From: DASUUI01 sp964577965
GTDB taxonomy: Bacteria > Gemmatimonadota > Gemmatimonadetes > Gemmatimonadales > Gemmatimonadaceae
Assembly (NCBI GenBank): GCA_964577965.1
Contig: CAZOAT010000001.1
Location: forward strand, 1-64,000
Length of the DNA stretch: 64,000 nt
Direction: 5' to 3'
Positions 42,965 to 52,496 of this stretch are shown piece by piece. The translations under genes were made by a program, and so were the position numbers. Positions within the stretch are counted from its first letter, which is position 1. Every line of letters begins with the position of its first letter. The notes under the pieces are model-generated. The model had not been told where the DNA came from and ran no database searches. It saw nothing but the letters and a program-made list of their open reading frames with translations.

Positions 42965-43762
42965 GTGCCCGACCGCTCCGTTCAGCTCGTCCTGGAGTAC
43001 GACGGGAGCGGCTTCAGTGGCTGGCAGCGTCAGCCAGCCGCGCGTACGGTGCAGGGGGTGCTCGAGGACGCGATGGCCCGGCTCACGCAGATCAAGGTCT
43101 CGGTCAGGGGCGCGGGGCGAACCGACGCCGGGGTGCACGCGCTGGGACAGGCAGCCGACGCCCGTGTTCCGGAACGGTGGACCGCGTCCGAGCTGAGACG
43201 CGCGCTCAACGCAGTGCTGCCCGATGACGTGCGGGTGGTGGAAGTGCACGAGATGCGGGACCACTTCAACGCAAGGAAAGACGCGATCTCACGCCGCTAT
43301 TCGTACTGGATCGGAACGGACCGGGCGGCGGAGTCCCCTTTTCGGCGGCGGACCGAGTGGGCGGTGAGCTGGCCGCTGGACCAAACGATGCTGCACCGGT
43401 GCGCCTCTGCGATCAGGGGCGATCACTCGTTCCGCAGCTTCGCTGTCCGTGGCACTGCTCCCCCGCACGACCCGCACAGGTGCATCGTGGAGGATGCCCG
43501 CTGGAAAGAGCGGCCGGGCGGACTCGTGTTCGAGATCGAAGCGAATCGGTTCCTGCATCACATGGTGCGATTTCTCGTCGGAACCATGGTTGAGTTCGCA
43601 TCCGGGAAGCGCCCGGGCGACAGCTGGGAAGCGGTGATGGGGGCGGAGGACAATTCGCGCGCTGCCCCGCCCGCACCGGCGCACGCTCTCTTTCTCGAGC
43701 GTGTCAAATATCCGGAAGTGCAGTACGCCCAGGCCACGCGTCCTGACGACGCCAACAATTGA
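42965..43762 (+). CDS. truA: tRNA pseudouridine(38-40) synthase TruA
   Basis: 265 residues from a GTG. The catalytic aspartate is in VRGAGRTDAGVHALGQ; LEYDGSGFSGWQRQPAARTVQGVLE and FLHHMVRFLVGTMVEFASGKR are the other TruA blocks. It isomerises uridines 38-40 in tRNA anticodon arms. It ends in TGATG shared with the protease gene, starting the long plus-strand run. Confidence 0.96.
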   Translation: MPDRSVQLVLEYDGSGFSGWQRQPAARTVQGVLEDAMARLTQIKVSVRGAGRTDAGVHALGQAADARVPERWTASELRRALNAVLPDDVRVVEVHEMRDHFNARKDAISRRYSYWIGTDRAAESPFRRRTEWAVSWPLDQTMLHRCASAIRGDHSFRSFAVRGTAPPHDPHRCIVEDARWKERPGGLVFEIEANRFLHHMVRFLVGTMVEFASGKRPGDSWEAVMGAEDNSRAAPPAPAHALFLERVKYPEVQYAQATRPDDANN

Positions 43763-45162
43763 TGATCCCCCGGCTCATGCGACTCTCCAGACATCTGCTC
43801 GTGCTTGCCGCCGCAATGGCGTGCGAGGGTACCACCCCTGCGCCGACCACGGCCCAGGTCGCCACGGCCGCACGCTCTGACGAGATTGCAGGCGGGCGAC
43901 GCACGGCGATAACCACCGCAGTCGAGCGGGTGGCGCCGGCAGTTGTGACCGTACAGACCGAGCGGATCGAGCGCTCGGGCGGCGACATGTTCGACCTCTT
44001 CTTCGGCCGCCAGCAGCAGCGCGCGGTGCCCGGTCTCGGCTCGGGGTTCATAGTCGGCGCCGACGGCGTCATAGTCACGAACGCGCACGTGATTGCGGGA
44101 GCATCACGCATCTCGGTGGCGCTCAGGGACGGAAGCACGTATCCCGCACAGCTCGTTGGCGCAGACGAGCCGAATGACCTGGCCGTAATCAGGATCCAGG
44201 GAAACGACCTGCCCGTCGCGCCGCTCGGCACCTCGCGCGGATTGCTGATGGGTGAGTGGGCCGTCGCGATCGGCAACCCGCTCGGTTTCCTGATCGGCAA
44301 TACGGAGCCGAGCGTCACCGCGGGAGTCGTCAGTGGAGTCGGGCGGAATCTCGCGGCCACGCCGCAGGGCGCGGGAGTATACGTGGACATGATCCAGACT
44401 GACGCTTCAATCAACCCCGGCAACTCCGGCGGTCCGCTGGTGAATGCACTCGGCGAAGTCATCGGAGTCAACACGGCGATCTTCAGTCCCACGGGCGGCT
44501 CCATCGGAGTCGGCTTCGCGATCCCGATAGACCGCGCGCGCCGCGTGGTCGAGGACCTGCTCGCTCACGGACAGATCAGGCGCCCATGGGACGGTATCAA
44601 CCTCCGGATCTCACCGCCGGGGTCGCGCGAGATTCTCACCGCGGGAGCCGTGGTGCAGAGCGTCGTGCCGGAGTCGCCAGCTGCTCGGGCAGGGATCCGG
44701 CAGGGAGATGTCGTCGTTCGCTCCCGTGGGCGCCTCATCCGCAACGCATACGACTGGGAGGCCGAGCGTCTCGACTTCCGTGTGGGCGACGAGGTCCCCC
44801 TCGCCGTCAGGCGCGGAGAGCGCGAGTTCACGGCGACGATTCGGGTTGTGGACCTCCCCGAGGTCACCGCTCCGCGTGTCGCGGTATTCCAGGAGCTGCA
44901 GCTGGTTTCGCTCACACCGGCGATCAGGCAGACCAAGTCGATCCGCAGCAGCGCCGGTGCACTGGTGGTCGCAGCCAGCGAACGCGTCTCCGAGCAGCTC
45001 GGCTTTCTGGTGGACGACGTGATACTGCAGATCAACAACCTGCGGATAGCCGGCGCCGAGGAAGCTGCCCGTGCGCTCGGAGCGTTCCCCAGCAGATCGG
45101 TCGTGACCGTGTACGTGGAACGGCAGGGCCGGTTGTGGAACGTTCAATTCCGCATGCCATGA
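43762..45162 (+). CDS. DegP/HtrA-type serine protease with two PDZ domains
   Basis: 466 residues. The N-terminus has a signal that looks lipoprotein-type (LVLAAAMACEG). The trypsin-like triad is complete: His in VTNAHVIAGA, Asp in EPNDLAVIRI, Ser in NPGNSGGPLVNALGEVIGVNT. Two PDZ domains follow (about 270-365 and 375-466; PAARAGIRQGDVVVRSRGRLI and LGFLVDDVILQINNLRI). It should act in the periplasm as a chaperone/protease under envelope stress. The ATG overlaps the truA stop by one base. Confidence 0.93.
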   Translation: MIPRLMRLSRHLLVLAAAMACEGTTPAPTTAQVATAARSDEIAGGRRTAITTAVERVAPAVVTVQTERIERSGGDMFDLFFGRQQQRAVPGLGSGFIVGADGVIVTNAHVIAGASRISVALRDGSTYPAQLVGADEPNDLAVIRIQGNDLPVAPLGTSRGLLMGEWAVAIGNPLGFLIGNTEPSVTAGVVSGVGRNLAATPQGAGVYVDMIQTDASINPGNSGGPLVNALGEVIGVNTAIFSPTGGSIGVGFAIPIDRARRVVEDLLAHGQIRRPWDGINLRISPPGSREILTAGAVVQSVVPESPAARAGIRQGDVVVRSRGRLIRNAYDWEAERLDFRVGDEVPLAVRRGEREFTATIRVVDLPEVTAPRVAVFQELQLVSLTPAIRQTKSIRSSAGALVVAASERVSEQLGFLVDDVILQINNLRIAGAEEAARALGAFPSRSVVTVYVERQGRLWNVQFRMP

Positions 45163-45181
45163 GCGGGCGCATGGTGTTCGC

Positions 45182-46618
45182 ATGAGCGACCGCGACCGCT
45201 ACTCCTCGCCGCTGGCCGAGCGGTACGCCTCCGAGGCGATGCTGGAGCTGTGGTCTCCGCGCACACGTCACGGGCTCTGGCGCCGGCTGTGGCTCGCGCT
45301 CGCCGAAGCCGAGCAGGCACTCGGCGCCAACATTCCGCCGGAAGCGGTCGCTCAGATGCGCGAGCATCTCGACGAGATCGATTTCGACGCGGTCGCTGCA
45401 TACGAGCGCCGCTTCCGACACGACGTGATGGCGCACATACACGCCTTCGCCGACGTGGCGCCTGCAGCGCGGCCGTACATCCATCTGGGAGCGACCAGCG
45501 CGTTCGTCACCGATAACGCCGACCTCATCCTGATGCGCCGTGGGATGGATCTTCTCCGCGCGAAGGTTCTCACCGTCATCCGCGCACTCGCGGCCTTCGC
45601 GCGGGAGTGGCGTGATACGCCCACGCTCGGTTACACGCATCTGCAGCCCGCACAGCTCACCACCGTTGGCAAGCGTGCGACGCTCTGGCTGCAGGATCTC
45701 GTGCTCGACGTCGCGGAGCTCGACCGCCGCATCGGCACTCTCCCTTTCCGCGGAGTGAAAGGCACCACGGGTACCCAGGCGAGCTTTCTCGAGCTGTTCG
45801 GTGGAGACCACGCGAAGGTTCGGGAGCTGGAACGTCGCGTCACGACGAGCATGGACTTCGGCGAGGCACTCGCCGTGACAGGGCAGACCTACACCCGGAA
45901 GCTGGATGCAATGGTTCTGAGTGCGGTGACCGGAGTTGCCACGAGCGCGGCGAAGTTCAGCGGCGACATCCGGATGCTTCAGGCGTTCGGTGAGCTGGAA
46001 GAACCGTTCGAGTCGGAGCAGGTCGGTTCGTCCGCGATGGCGTACAAGCGGAACCCGATGCGCTCCGAGCGCATCGCGTCGCTTGCCCGCTTCGTGATCT
46101 CGCTCGAGGCCAACGCGAGCCACACTCACAGCGTGCAGTATCTCGAGCGCACGCTCGATGACAGCGCCAACCGCCGGCTCGCGATACCCGAATCCTTTCT
46201 CGCGACAGATGCGATACTGCTGCTGATGGCCAACGTCGCGTCAGGGCTGCACGTCAACACCGGTCGGGTGCGCGAGCGTGTCGCGCGCGAGCTTCCATTC
46301 ATGGCGACAGAGGAACTGATCCTGGCTGCTGTTCGCGCCGGAGGCGATCGGCAGGACGTTCACGAGGTGATCAGGCGGCACAGCGTCGCTGCGGCGAAGG
46401 CGCTGAGCGAGGGCGGCGATCGCAATGACCTTTTCGACCGGCTCAGCCGCGACCCCGCGTTCACAGTGCCGCTGGAGGAGATCCGTGCAGCGGCCGCCCC
46501 CGGGCGCTTCATCGGCCGGTCGCCGCGGCAGGTGGACGAGTTCCTCGGCGAGGTGGTCGAGCCGCTGCTTGCGGCAGCCGGCGCCGGCGCCGATGGCCCC
46601 GGCGAGCTCCGGGTTTGA
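45182..46618 (+). CDS. purB: Adenylosuccinate lyase
   Basis: 478 residues of the fumarase superfamily: HLGATSAFVTDNADLILMRRG, the substrate-binding LGYTHLQPAQLTTVGKRA, and the signature loop VGSSAMAYKRNPMRSERI with the catalytic serine. It cleaves adenylosuccinate and SAICAR. First of the purine genes, 20 bases after the protease gene. Confidence 0.95.
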   Translation: MSDRDRYSSPLAERYASEAMLELWSPRTRHGLWRRLWLALAEAEQALGANIPPEAVAQMREHLDEIDFDAVAAYERRFRHDVMAHIHAFADVAPAARPYIHLGATSAFVTDNADLILMRRGMDLLRAKVLTVIRALAAFAREWRDTPTLGYTHLQPAQLTTVGKRATLWLQDLVLDVAELDRRIGTLPFRGVKGTTGTQASFLELFGGDHAKVRELERRVTTSMDFGEALAVTGQTYTRKLDAMVLSAVTGVATSAAKFSGDIRMLQAFGELEEPFESEQVGSSAMAYKRNPMRSERIASLARFVISLEANASHTHSVQYLERTLDDSANRRLAIPESFLATDAILLLMANVASGLHVNTGRVRERVARELPFMATEELILAAVRAGGDRQDVHEVIRRHSVAAAKALSEGGDRNDLFDRLSRDPAFTVPLEEIRAAAAPGRFIGRSPRQVDEFLGEVVEPLLAAAGAGADGPGELRV

Positions 46619-46657
46619 ACGCTGTCATGTTCCTGACCATTCGACCGAGCCCCTGAA

Positions 46658-47575
46658 TTGAGCACAGTCACGGCGACGACTCTCCCGCTCCCGCTCGTTC
46701 GGCGCGGGAAGGTGCGCGACGTGTACGACGCAGGCGGTGATCGGCTGCTCCTGGTGGCGACGGACAGAGTCAGCGCGTTCGACGTGGTGATGGCCGAGGC
46801 CGTGCCCCACAAGGGCGTGGTTCTCACGCAGCTCACTGCCTGGTGGCTGCTCACGCTCGGTGACGACATCCGGCATCACATGATCTCGGCCGATGCGAAT
46901 GAGATCAGGCGGGAAGTACCTGGCCTGGCCCGGTTCGGTGCGGAGCTCGACGGGAGGTCGATGCTCGCGTTGCGAACACAGCCGTACCCCGTGGAGTGCG
47001 TGATGCGGGGCTACCTGGCCGGCTCAGCCTGGCAGGAGTATCGCGCCCACGGGACGCTGGCCGGAGAGCCGCTCGCCCCTGGCTTGCAGGAGAGCGCCCG
47101 GCTGGATCCGCCGCTGTTCAGCCCCGCGACCAAAGCGGAATCGGGGCATGACGAGAACATCACTGTGGCTGAGGCCGCACGAATAGTGGGTCGAGCCGAG
47201 GCAAAGGAGCTCGAGCGGCTCACGAGGCTGGTATATGGGCGTGGCGGAACGCTGGCGGCGAAGCGTGGAATAATCATCGCAGATACCAAGCTCGAGTTCG
47301 GAGAGCGTGGCGGCGAAATTATATTGATTGACGAGGTTCTGACGCCTGACAGCTCGCGCTTCTGGCCGGCAGAGGCGTACAGACCCGGCGCCGCACCCCC
47401 AAGCTTCGACAAGCAGCCGCTGCGCGACCATCTCGCGCTGGAGCGCGCTGCCGGTCGATGGAACGGCGAAGCACCTGCACCTCCCCTCCCCAGTGAGGTC
47501 GTAGCCGAAATGAGTGCCCGTTATCTCGACATCTTCCACCGGCTTACCGGCTCGTCGCTGGTGGTGCCGACGTGA
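46658..47575 (+). CDS. purC: Phosphoribosylaminoimidazole-succinocarboxamide (SAICAR) synthase
   Basis: 305 residues from a TTG start. Blocks: RRGKVRDVYDAGGDRLLLVATDRVSAFDVVM, PYPVECVMRGYLAGSAWQEY, and LIDEVLTPDSSRFWP. It joins CAIR and aspartate using ATP. No ATG is available upstream of the conserved block in this frame, so TTG is likely genuine. It overlaps psd by 4 bases. Confidence 0.95.
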   Translation: MSTVTATTLPLPLVRRGKVRDVYDAGGDRLLLVATDRVSAFDVVMAEAVPHKGVVLTQLTAWWLLTLGDDIRHHMISADANEIRREVPGLARFGAELDGRSMLALRTQPYPVECVMRGYLAGSAWQEYRAHGTLAGEPLAPGLQESARLDPPLFSPATKAESGHDENITVAEAARIVGRAEAKELERLTRLVYGRGGTLAAKRGIIIADTKLEFGERGGEIILIDEVLTPDSSRFWPAEAYRPGAAPPSFDKQPLRDHLALERAAGRWNGEAPAPPLPSEVVAEMSARYLDIFHRLTGSSLVVPT

Positions 47576-48225
47576 ACTTCGCACGCGAAGGACTTCTCTT
47601 CATAGGGATAGCGAGCGGAATCGCGGCAGGCGCGTTCGCACTCGCCTACATGCGCCGCTCATGGCCACTGTGGCTGCTGGCGTTCGCTCTCATCGTCATC
47701 GCCCTGTGGGTCGCGTACTTTTTCCGCGACCCTGAGCGCGCCGGCGAGCGTGGCGCGCAGCTGGTGATCGCGCCGGCAGACGGCAGGGTGGTCCAGATCG
47801 CCGAGGTGGACGAGCCGGCGTTCGTCCGTGACCGGACGGTGCGCGTCTCCATCTTCATGAACGTCTTCAACGTGCACGTAAACCGCTATCCGGTGGACGG
47901 CGTAGTGCGCTATGTGCATTACAATCCGGGGAAGTTCCTCAACGCGGCGACGGAGAAGTCCAGCCTCGAGAACGAACAGAGCTCCGTCGGCATTGAGTCG
48001 GGCGAGTATCGCATACTGGTGCGGCAGATCGCGGGGCTCATAGCGCGACGAATTGTCACTTACAGCGCTGAAGGCGACACGGTCACGCAGGGCGAGCGCA
48101 TGGGAATCATCAGGTTCGGCTCCCGGGTCGATGTGTTCATGCCTGCCGGATCGACAGTTCGGGTGAAGGAAGGCGAAGTGACCGTAGCCGGCACGACGGT
48201 CATAGCCGAGCTGCCAGCGCCGTGA
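47572..48225 (+). CDS. psd: Phosphatidylserine decarboxylase proenzyme, short type
   Basis: 217 residues from a GTG overlapping the purC stop. Two N-terminal hydrophobic segments (about 8-25 and 31-48) precede FFRDPER and APADGRVVQIAEV, VSIFMNVFNVHVNRYPVDG, and the self-cleavage site GIIRFGSRVDVFMPAG, where the Ser becomes the pyruvoyl cofactor. This is the compact archaeal-like form found in many bacteria. It makes phosphatidylethanolamine from phosphatidylserine supplied by PssA next door. Confidence 0.93.
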   Translation: MNFAREGLLFIGIASGIAAGAFALAYMRRSWPLWLLAFALIVIALWVAYFFRDPERAGERGAQLVIAPADGRVVQIAEVDEPAFVRDRTVRVSIFMNVFNVHVNRYPVDGVVRYVHYNPGKFLNAATEKSSLENEQSSVGIESGEYRILVRQIAGLIARRIVTYSAEGDTVTQGERMGIIRFGSRVDVFMPAGSTVRVKEGEVTVAGTTVIAELPAP

Positions 48226-49106
48226 CCCCCCCCGAGCGGCGGCGCCGCGTGCGACGCGCCGTGGTGGTGCTGCCCAACGGCTTCACTCTCGCGAACCTTT
48301 TTCTCGGCGTGTTCGCGATCGTTACCGCGTCCCGCGGAGACTTCAGCACGGCAGGTGTGTACATCGTGCTCGGGGGAGTCGCCGACGCGCTCGACGGGCG
48401 CATAGCGCGGGCAACCCGCACCGGGTCTCGTTTCGGCGAGGAGCTCGACTCGCTGGTGGACGCGATCACGTTCGGACTCGCCCCGGCACTCATCATGTAC
48501 TTCGCGGTGCTCAACCGCGAGGGGTGGGACTGGGTGCTCGTGTTCCTCTTCGTCGCGTGCGCCGTGATCCGGCTTGCACGCTTCAACGTCGAGCAGGCGG
48601 GTCGCGCCAAGCGGTACTTCCAGGGGCTCCCGAGCCCGGCGGCGGGAATGACGCTGGCCACCTACTACTGGTTCAGCCAGACCGATCTCTACAACCAGAC
48701 GATGATCGGCGACCTCCCCTGGCAGGTGATGCTCCGCTGGGTGATGGCGGGGCTCGCTTTTCTGATGATCAGCAACGTGTCCTACCCGGCGGTCCCGACA
48801 GTCGGCTACAGATCAGCGCGCGAGCTCGGCGGCACGGCGATAGTGCTGGGAACGCTCCTGGGGATCCTCTTCCTCCCACGGGAGTTCTTCTTCCCCGCCC
48901 TGATGATGTACGTGCTGTATGGTGTGGCAAAGACTGCCCTCCTGGGGTTCCTCGGCAGGCACGCGTCGGGTGACGACCCGATTATCGGCGACGGGGAGGA
49001 TCAGGACGCAGACGAGGACGCCACCGTCGAACGGGGAGTCACACGACGTCGTCGCCGTCGCCGAAACCGGCCGGAGCGGCGGCCACTCCCGGAGGAGCCA
49101 GGCTGA
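48222..49106 (+). CDS. pssA: CDP-diacylglycerol-serine O-phosphatidyltransferase
   Basis: 294 residues, GTG start overlapping the psd stop. The CDP-alcohol motif is exact: DALDGRIARATRTGSRFGEE followed by LDSLVD (D-x2-DG-x2-AR-x8-G-x3-D-x3-D, about residues 54-79). Several membrane helices follow, then a highly charged tail (ERGVTRRRRRRRNRPERR). It makes phosphatidylserine. The stop overlaps the purS ATG by one base (TGATG). Confidence 0.93.
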   Translation: MTPPERRRRVRRAVVVLPNGFTLANLFLGVFAIVTASRGDFSTAGVYIVLGGVADALDGRIARATRTGSRFGEELDSLVDAITFGLAPALIMYFAVLNREGWDWVLVFLFVACAVIRLARFNVEQAGRAKRYFQGLPSPAAGMTLATYYWFSQTDLYNQTMIGDLPWQVMLRWVMAGLAFLMISNVSYPAVPTVGYRSARELGGTAIVLGTLLGILFLPREFFFPALMMYVLYGVAKTALLGFLGRHASGDDPIIGDGEDQDADEDATVERGVTRRRRRRRNRPERRPLPEEPG

Positions 49107-49363
49107 TGAAGCGCTTCAAGGTGGCCGTGCAGATAATCCCCCGCGCTGGACTGCTCGATCCGCAGGGGAAGGCCGTGGCCGACGCCCTCCACGCGCTCGG
49201 TTTCGGCGACGTCAGCTCTGTTCATGTCGGTCGGCACGTCGTTATTGAGCTGAGCGCACCCGACGCAATGTCAGCCGAGTCGGCGGCACAGGCCATGTGC
49301 CAGCGGCTGCTTGCCAATCCGGTGACGGAAGACTTCGAGGTTACCTCGGCGGTACCGGCGTGA
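49106..49363 (+). CDS. purS: FGAM synthetase subunit PurS
   Basis: 85 residues; FKVAVQIIPRAGLLDPQGKAVADALHALGFGDVSSVHVGR and the short C-terminal beta strand match PurS, the dimeric bridge between PurL and PurQ. Three-component FGAM synthase is typical of Gram-positives, cyanobacteria and many other phyla. It overlaps purQ by 4 bases (GTGA). Confidence 0.96.
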   Translation: MKRFKVAVQIIPRAGLLDPQGKAVADALHALGFGDVSSVHVGRHVVIELSAPDAMSAESAAQAMCQRLLANPVTEDFEVTSAVPA

Positions 49364-50033
49364 AGTTCGGGATCGTCACCTTCCCCGGATCCAACTGCGA
49401 CTACGACGCATATCAGGCTGTGATCGAGTCACTGGGCGAGGAGGCGGAGTACCTCTGGCACAAGGGCCACGATCTGCGCGGTGCCGACGTCGTGATCCTT
49501 CCGGGAGGTTTCAGCTATGGTGACTACCTGCGTGCAGGTGCGATCGCGCGGTTCAGTCCCATCATGCGCGAGGTGCAAGAGCACGCGCGCAGCGGCGCTC
49601 CCGTGCTCGCCATCTGCAACGGCTTTCAGATAGCATGCGAGGCGGGACTGCTTCCCGGCGCGCTCATGCGGAACGCAGGGCTCCGCTTCATCTCGGACGT
49701 GGCATATCTGCGGGTCGAAAGCACGGACACGATCTTCAGCAGCGGGTACCAGCCAGGCGAGGTCCTGGCCCTACCGGTGGCGCACGGCGAGGGACGGTAC
49801 GTCGGCGACCCGGAGGCGATCGCCCGGCTTGAAGGCGAAGGGCAGGTCGTGTTCCGCTACGTGTCGCCCGAGGGAGAGCTCGACGACCGGTGGAATATCA
49901 ACGGCTCGCTGAATGCGATCGCGGGGATCGTGAGCGACGAACGCAACGTGCTGGGCATGATGCCACATCCTGAGCGCGCCATGGACTTGCTCCTCGGGTC
50001 CGACGACGGTCGGCCGCTGTTCGAAGGCCTGCT
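49360..50033 (+). CDS. purQ: FGAM synthetase glutaminase subunit PurQ (3' end lost in assembly gap)
   Basis: 224 complete codons remain. The class I amidotransferase triad is present: nucleophile Cys in LAICNGFQIACEAG, His and Glu in MMPHPERAMD. KFGIVTFPGSNCDYDAY opens the protein from a GTG. The frame runs into the Ns at a point where family members normally end (RPLFEGLL), so only a few residues and the stop are missing. It feeds ammonia to PurL. Confidence 0.95.
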
Positions 50034-50133
50034 NNNNNNNNNNNNNNNNNNNNNNNNNNNNNNNNNNNNNNNNNNNNNNNNNNNNNNNNNNNNNNNNNNN
50101 NNNNNNNNNNNNNNNNNNNNNNNNNNNNNNNNN
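50034..50133. other. Assembly gap (100 Ns)
   Basis: Exactly 100 undetermined bases between purQ and purL, the usual placeholder for a scaffold join of unknown length. True length and content are unknown. Confidence 0.98.
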
Positions 50134-50188
50134 GCGGAGCGACGCGCAAAACAACCGAGCGGGCAACGCCGAGGCAGGCGGAGCGACG
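50134..50188. repeat. 11-bp direct repeat at the gap edge
   Basis: GCGGAGCGACG occurs at 50134-50144 and 50178-50188, 44 bases apart, directly beside the gap. A tandem array with a 44-bp unit at this site could explain why assembly broke. The second copy also supplies the GGAG Shine-Dalgarno of purL. Confidence 0.6.
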
Positions 50189-50191
50189 GGT

Positions 50192-52495
50192 ATGACCGTC
50201 AGCACGCGCCCGGGTGATCCGGTGATTACTTCGGCGCTGATCGCCGAGCATGGGCTCACAGACACCGAATACCAGCGGCTCATCGCGATGCTCGGGCGCG
50301 AGCCGACGTTCACGGAACTCGGCATCGTGAGCGCCCTGTGGAGCGAGCACTGCTCTTACAAACACTCGCGCCCGCTGCTCAAGACGCTGCCGACAGAGGC
50401 GCCTTATGTGCTGCAGGGGCCCGGCGAGAACGCGGGCGTGATCGCTGTCGGCGACGGACTCGCCGTCGCGTTCAAGATCGAGTCGCACAATCATCCCTCG
50501 GCAATCGAGCCGTATCAGGGGGCAGCGACTGGTGTGGGTGGTATCCTCCGCGACGTGTTCACGATGGGCGCGCGCCCGATCGCAATGCTGAATTCACTCC
50601 GGTTCGGCTCGCTGTCGTCTCCGCGGGTGCGCTACCTGTTCGCCGGTGTCGTGAAGGGGATCGGCGACTACGGCAACTGCGTGGGGATTCCTACAGTTGC
50701 CGGAGAGATCGTCTTCGACCCCGCCTACGAAGGCAACCCACTCGTCAACGCGATGTGCGTGGGGGTGATGAAGGAGCACGAGCTGATCCGCGCCAGCGCA
50801 GAGGGAGTCGGCAACCCGATCATCGCCGTGGGTGCGCGCACCGGGCGTGATGGAATCCATGGAGCGTCGTTCGCCTCGGAAGACCTGTCGCACGAGAGCG
50901 ATGCCAAGCGGCCACGCGTGCAGGTCGGCGACCCGTTCACAGAGAAGCTGCTCCTCGAAGCCAGCCTCGAGCTGATCCGCAGCGGCCACATCGTGGCCAT
51001 TCAGGACATGGGAGCGGCCGGGCTTACGTCGTCCTCCGCCGAGATGGCCGCGCGCGGCGACGTCGGCGTCACGATCGACGTGACGAAGGTGCCGGTGCGA
51101 GAAAAGGGAATGAGCCCGTACGAGATTCTGCTCAGCGAGTCGCAGGAGCGGATGCTCGTGGTGGCGAAACGGGGCCGCGAGGAGGACGTTCGCGCAATCC
51201 TCGAGAAGTGGGATCTCGCCGCGGCGGTCATAGGAGAAGTGATCGCCGAGCCGGTCTACCGGGTCACCGAGGGCGACCGTGTCGTGGCGGAGTTTCCCGG
51301 CTCGCGGCTCGTGACCGACTGCCCCACATACGAGCCGGAAGCTCGGGAGAGCGACGCCATCGTGCAGCTCCGGGCACGCGATGTACCGGCGATTCCTGAG
51401 CTGCCGGAGGAACAGGATCCGATGTGGACGCTCGGACGTCTGCTCGCTGCCCCGACAATCGCAAGCAAACGATGGGCGTATCGCCAGTACGACTCCACCG
51501 TGCGGACCAATACCGTTATAGGACCCGGAGGCGACGCGGCGGTCCTGCGCCTGCGCCACACGAACAAGGCCATCGCCGTGAAGACTGACGGAAACGGCCG
51601 CTACGTCTATCTCGACCCTCGCACCGGCGGGCGTATCGCGGTCGCGGAAGCCGCGCGGAACGTCGCCTGCACCGGTGCCCGTCCGATGGCGATCACCAAC
51701 TGCCTCAACTTCGGCAATCCACGCAGACCGGAGGTGTACCACCAGCTGCGTGAAGCCGTGGCAGGAATGGGAGACGCGTGTCGCGCACTCGGGACTCCGG
51801 TCACGGGTGGCAACGTCTCGCTGTACAACGAAAGCCCGGGCGGCGCGGTCTATCCTACTCCGGTGATAGGTATGATCGGCCTGATTGACTCCCTCGACCA
51901 CGTCACCCGCGCTTGGTGGGACGGCGACGGGGAGGAGATCGTACTGCTCGGCGAGCCGACTGCAGAGCTTGGCGCGAGCGAGTATCTCGCCACAATCCAT
52001 GGCACCATCGCCGGTGCCCCTCCGGCGTGCGATCCGGCGCGGGAGCGCGCGCTCATAGACGCACTCCTCGACGCGATCACGCTGGGCCTGGTTCGTTCCG
52101 CGCACGACTGCTCGGACGGCGGCCTTGCCGTGGCGCTGGCGGAGTGCGCGATAATGAGACCGCGGCGGCTCGTCGGCGCCGAAGTGGACCTGAGCGCCTG
52201 GGACGAGCTTCCACTCCGCGCGCTGCTCTTCGGCGAAGCCCAGGCGAGAATCGTGGCGACGAGCAGCGATGCCGCCGGGCTCATCTCCGTCTGCCAGCGG
52301 CATCACGTGCCTGTACGCATGATCGGCCGGGTGCGAGCGGGATCCGATTCGCTCGTGATCTCGGCACGCGGTATGTCCTGGCGGGCACCGCTCGACCTGC
52401 TGGCTGAGGCGTATCACGATGCCATCCCTGCGATAATGACGAGCTCGCCTCAGTCGGCTGCCGCGGCCGGCCAGGATTCCGTTATGGTTCTCTGA
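50192..52495 (+). CDS. purL: Phosphoribosylformylglycinamidine synthase subunit PurL
   Basis: 767 residues, the small (three-component) PurL. ELGIVSALWSEHCSYKHSRP near the start, FKIESHNHPSAIEPYQGAATGVGG (substrate/ATP site), and a second AIR-synthase-like half with GGNVSLYNES and AHDCSDGGLAVALAE. It uses ammonia from PurQ to convert FGAR to FGAM. GGAG lies 8 bases before the ATG. Confidence 0.97.
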   Translation: MTVSTRPGDPVITSALIAEHGLTDTEYQRLIAMLGREPTFTELGIVSALWSEHCSYKHSRPLLKTLPTEAPYVLQGPGENAGVIAVGDGLAVAFKIESHNHPSAIEPYQGAATGVGGILRDVFTMGARPIAMLNSLRFGSLSSPRVRYLFAGVVKGIGDYGNCVGIPTVAGEIVFDPAYEGNPLVNAMCVGVMKEHELIRASAEGVGNPIIAVGARTGRDGIHGASFASEDLSHESDAKRPRVQVGDPFTEKLLLEASLELIRSGHIVAIQDMGAAGLTSSSAEMAARGDVGVTIDVTKVPVREKGMSPYEILLSESQERMLVVAKRGREEDVRAILEKWDLAAAVIGEVIAEPVYRVTEGDRVVAEFPGSRLVTDCPTYEPEARESDAIVQLRARDVPAIPELPEEQDPMWTLGRLLAAPTIASKRWAYRQYDSTVRTNTVIGPGGDAAVLRLRHTNKAIAVKTDGNGRYVYLDPRTGGRIAVAEAARNVACTGARPMAITNCLNFGNPRRPEVYHQLREAVAGMGDACRALGTPVTGGNVSLYNESPGGAVYPTPVIGMIGLIDSLDHVTRAWWDGDGEEIVLLGEPTAELGASEYLATIHGTIAGAPPACDPARERALIDALLDAITLGLVRSAHDCSDGGLAVALAECAIMRPRRLVGAEVDLSAWDELPLRALLFGEAQARIVATSSDAAGLISVCQRHHVPVRMIGRVRAGSDSLVISARGMSWRAPLDLLAEAYHDAIPAIMTSSPQSAAAAGQDSVMVL

Positions 52496-52496
52496 G

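Noticed and set aside
45032..46129. A 365-residue open frame antisense to purB
   Set aside because: The composition is typical of antisense translation and there is no homology signal, while purB is clear on the plus strand.
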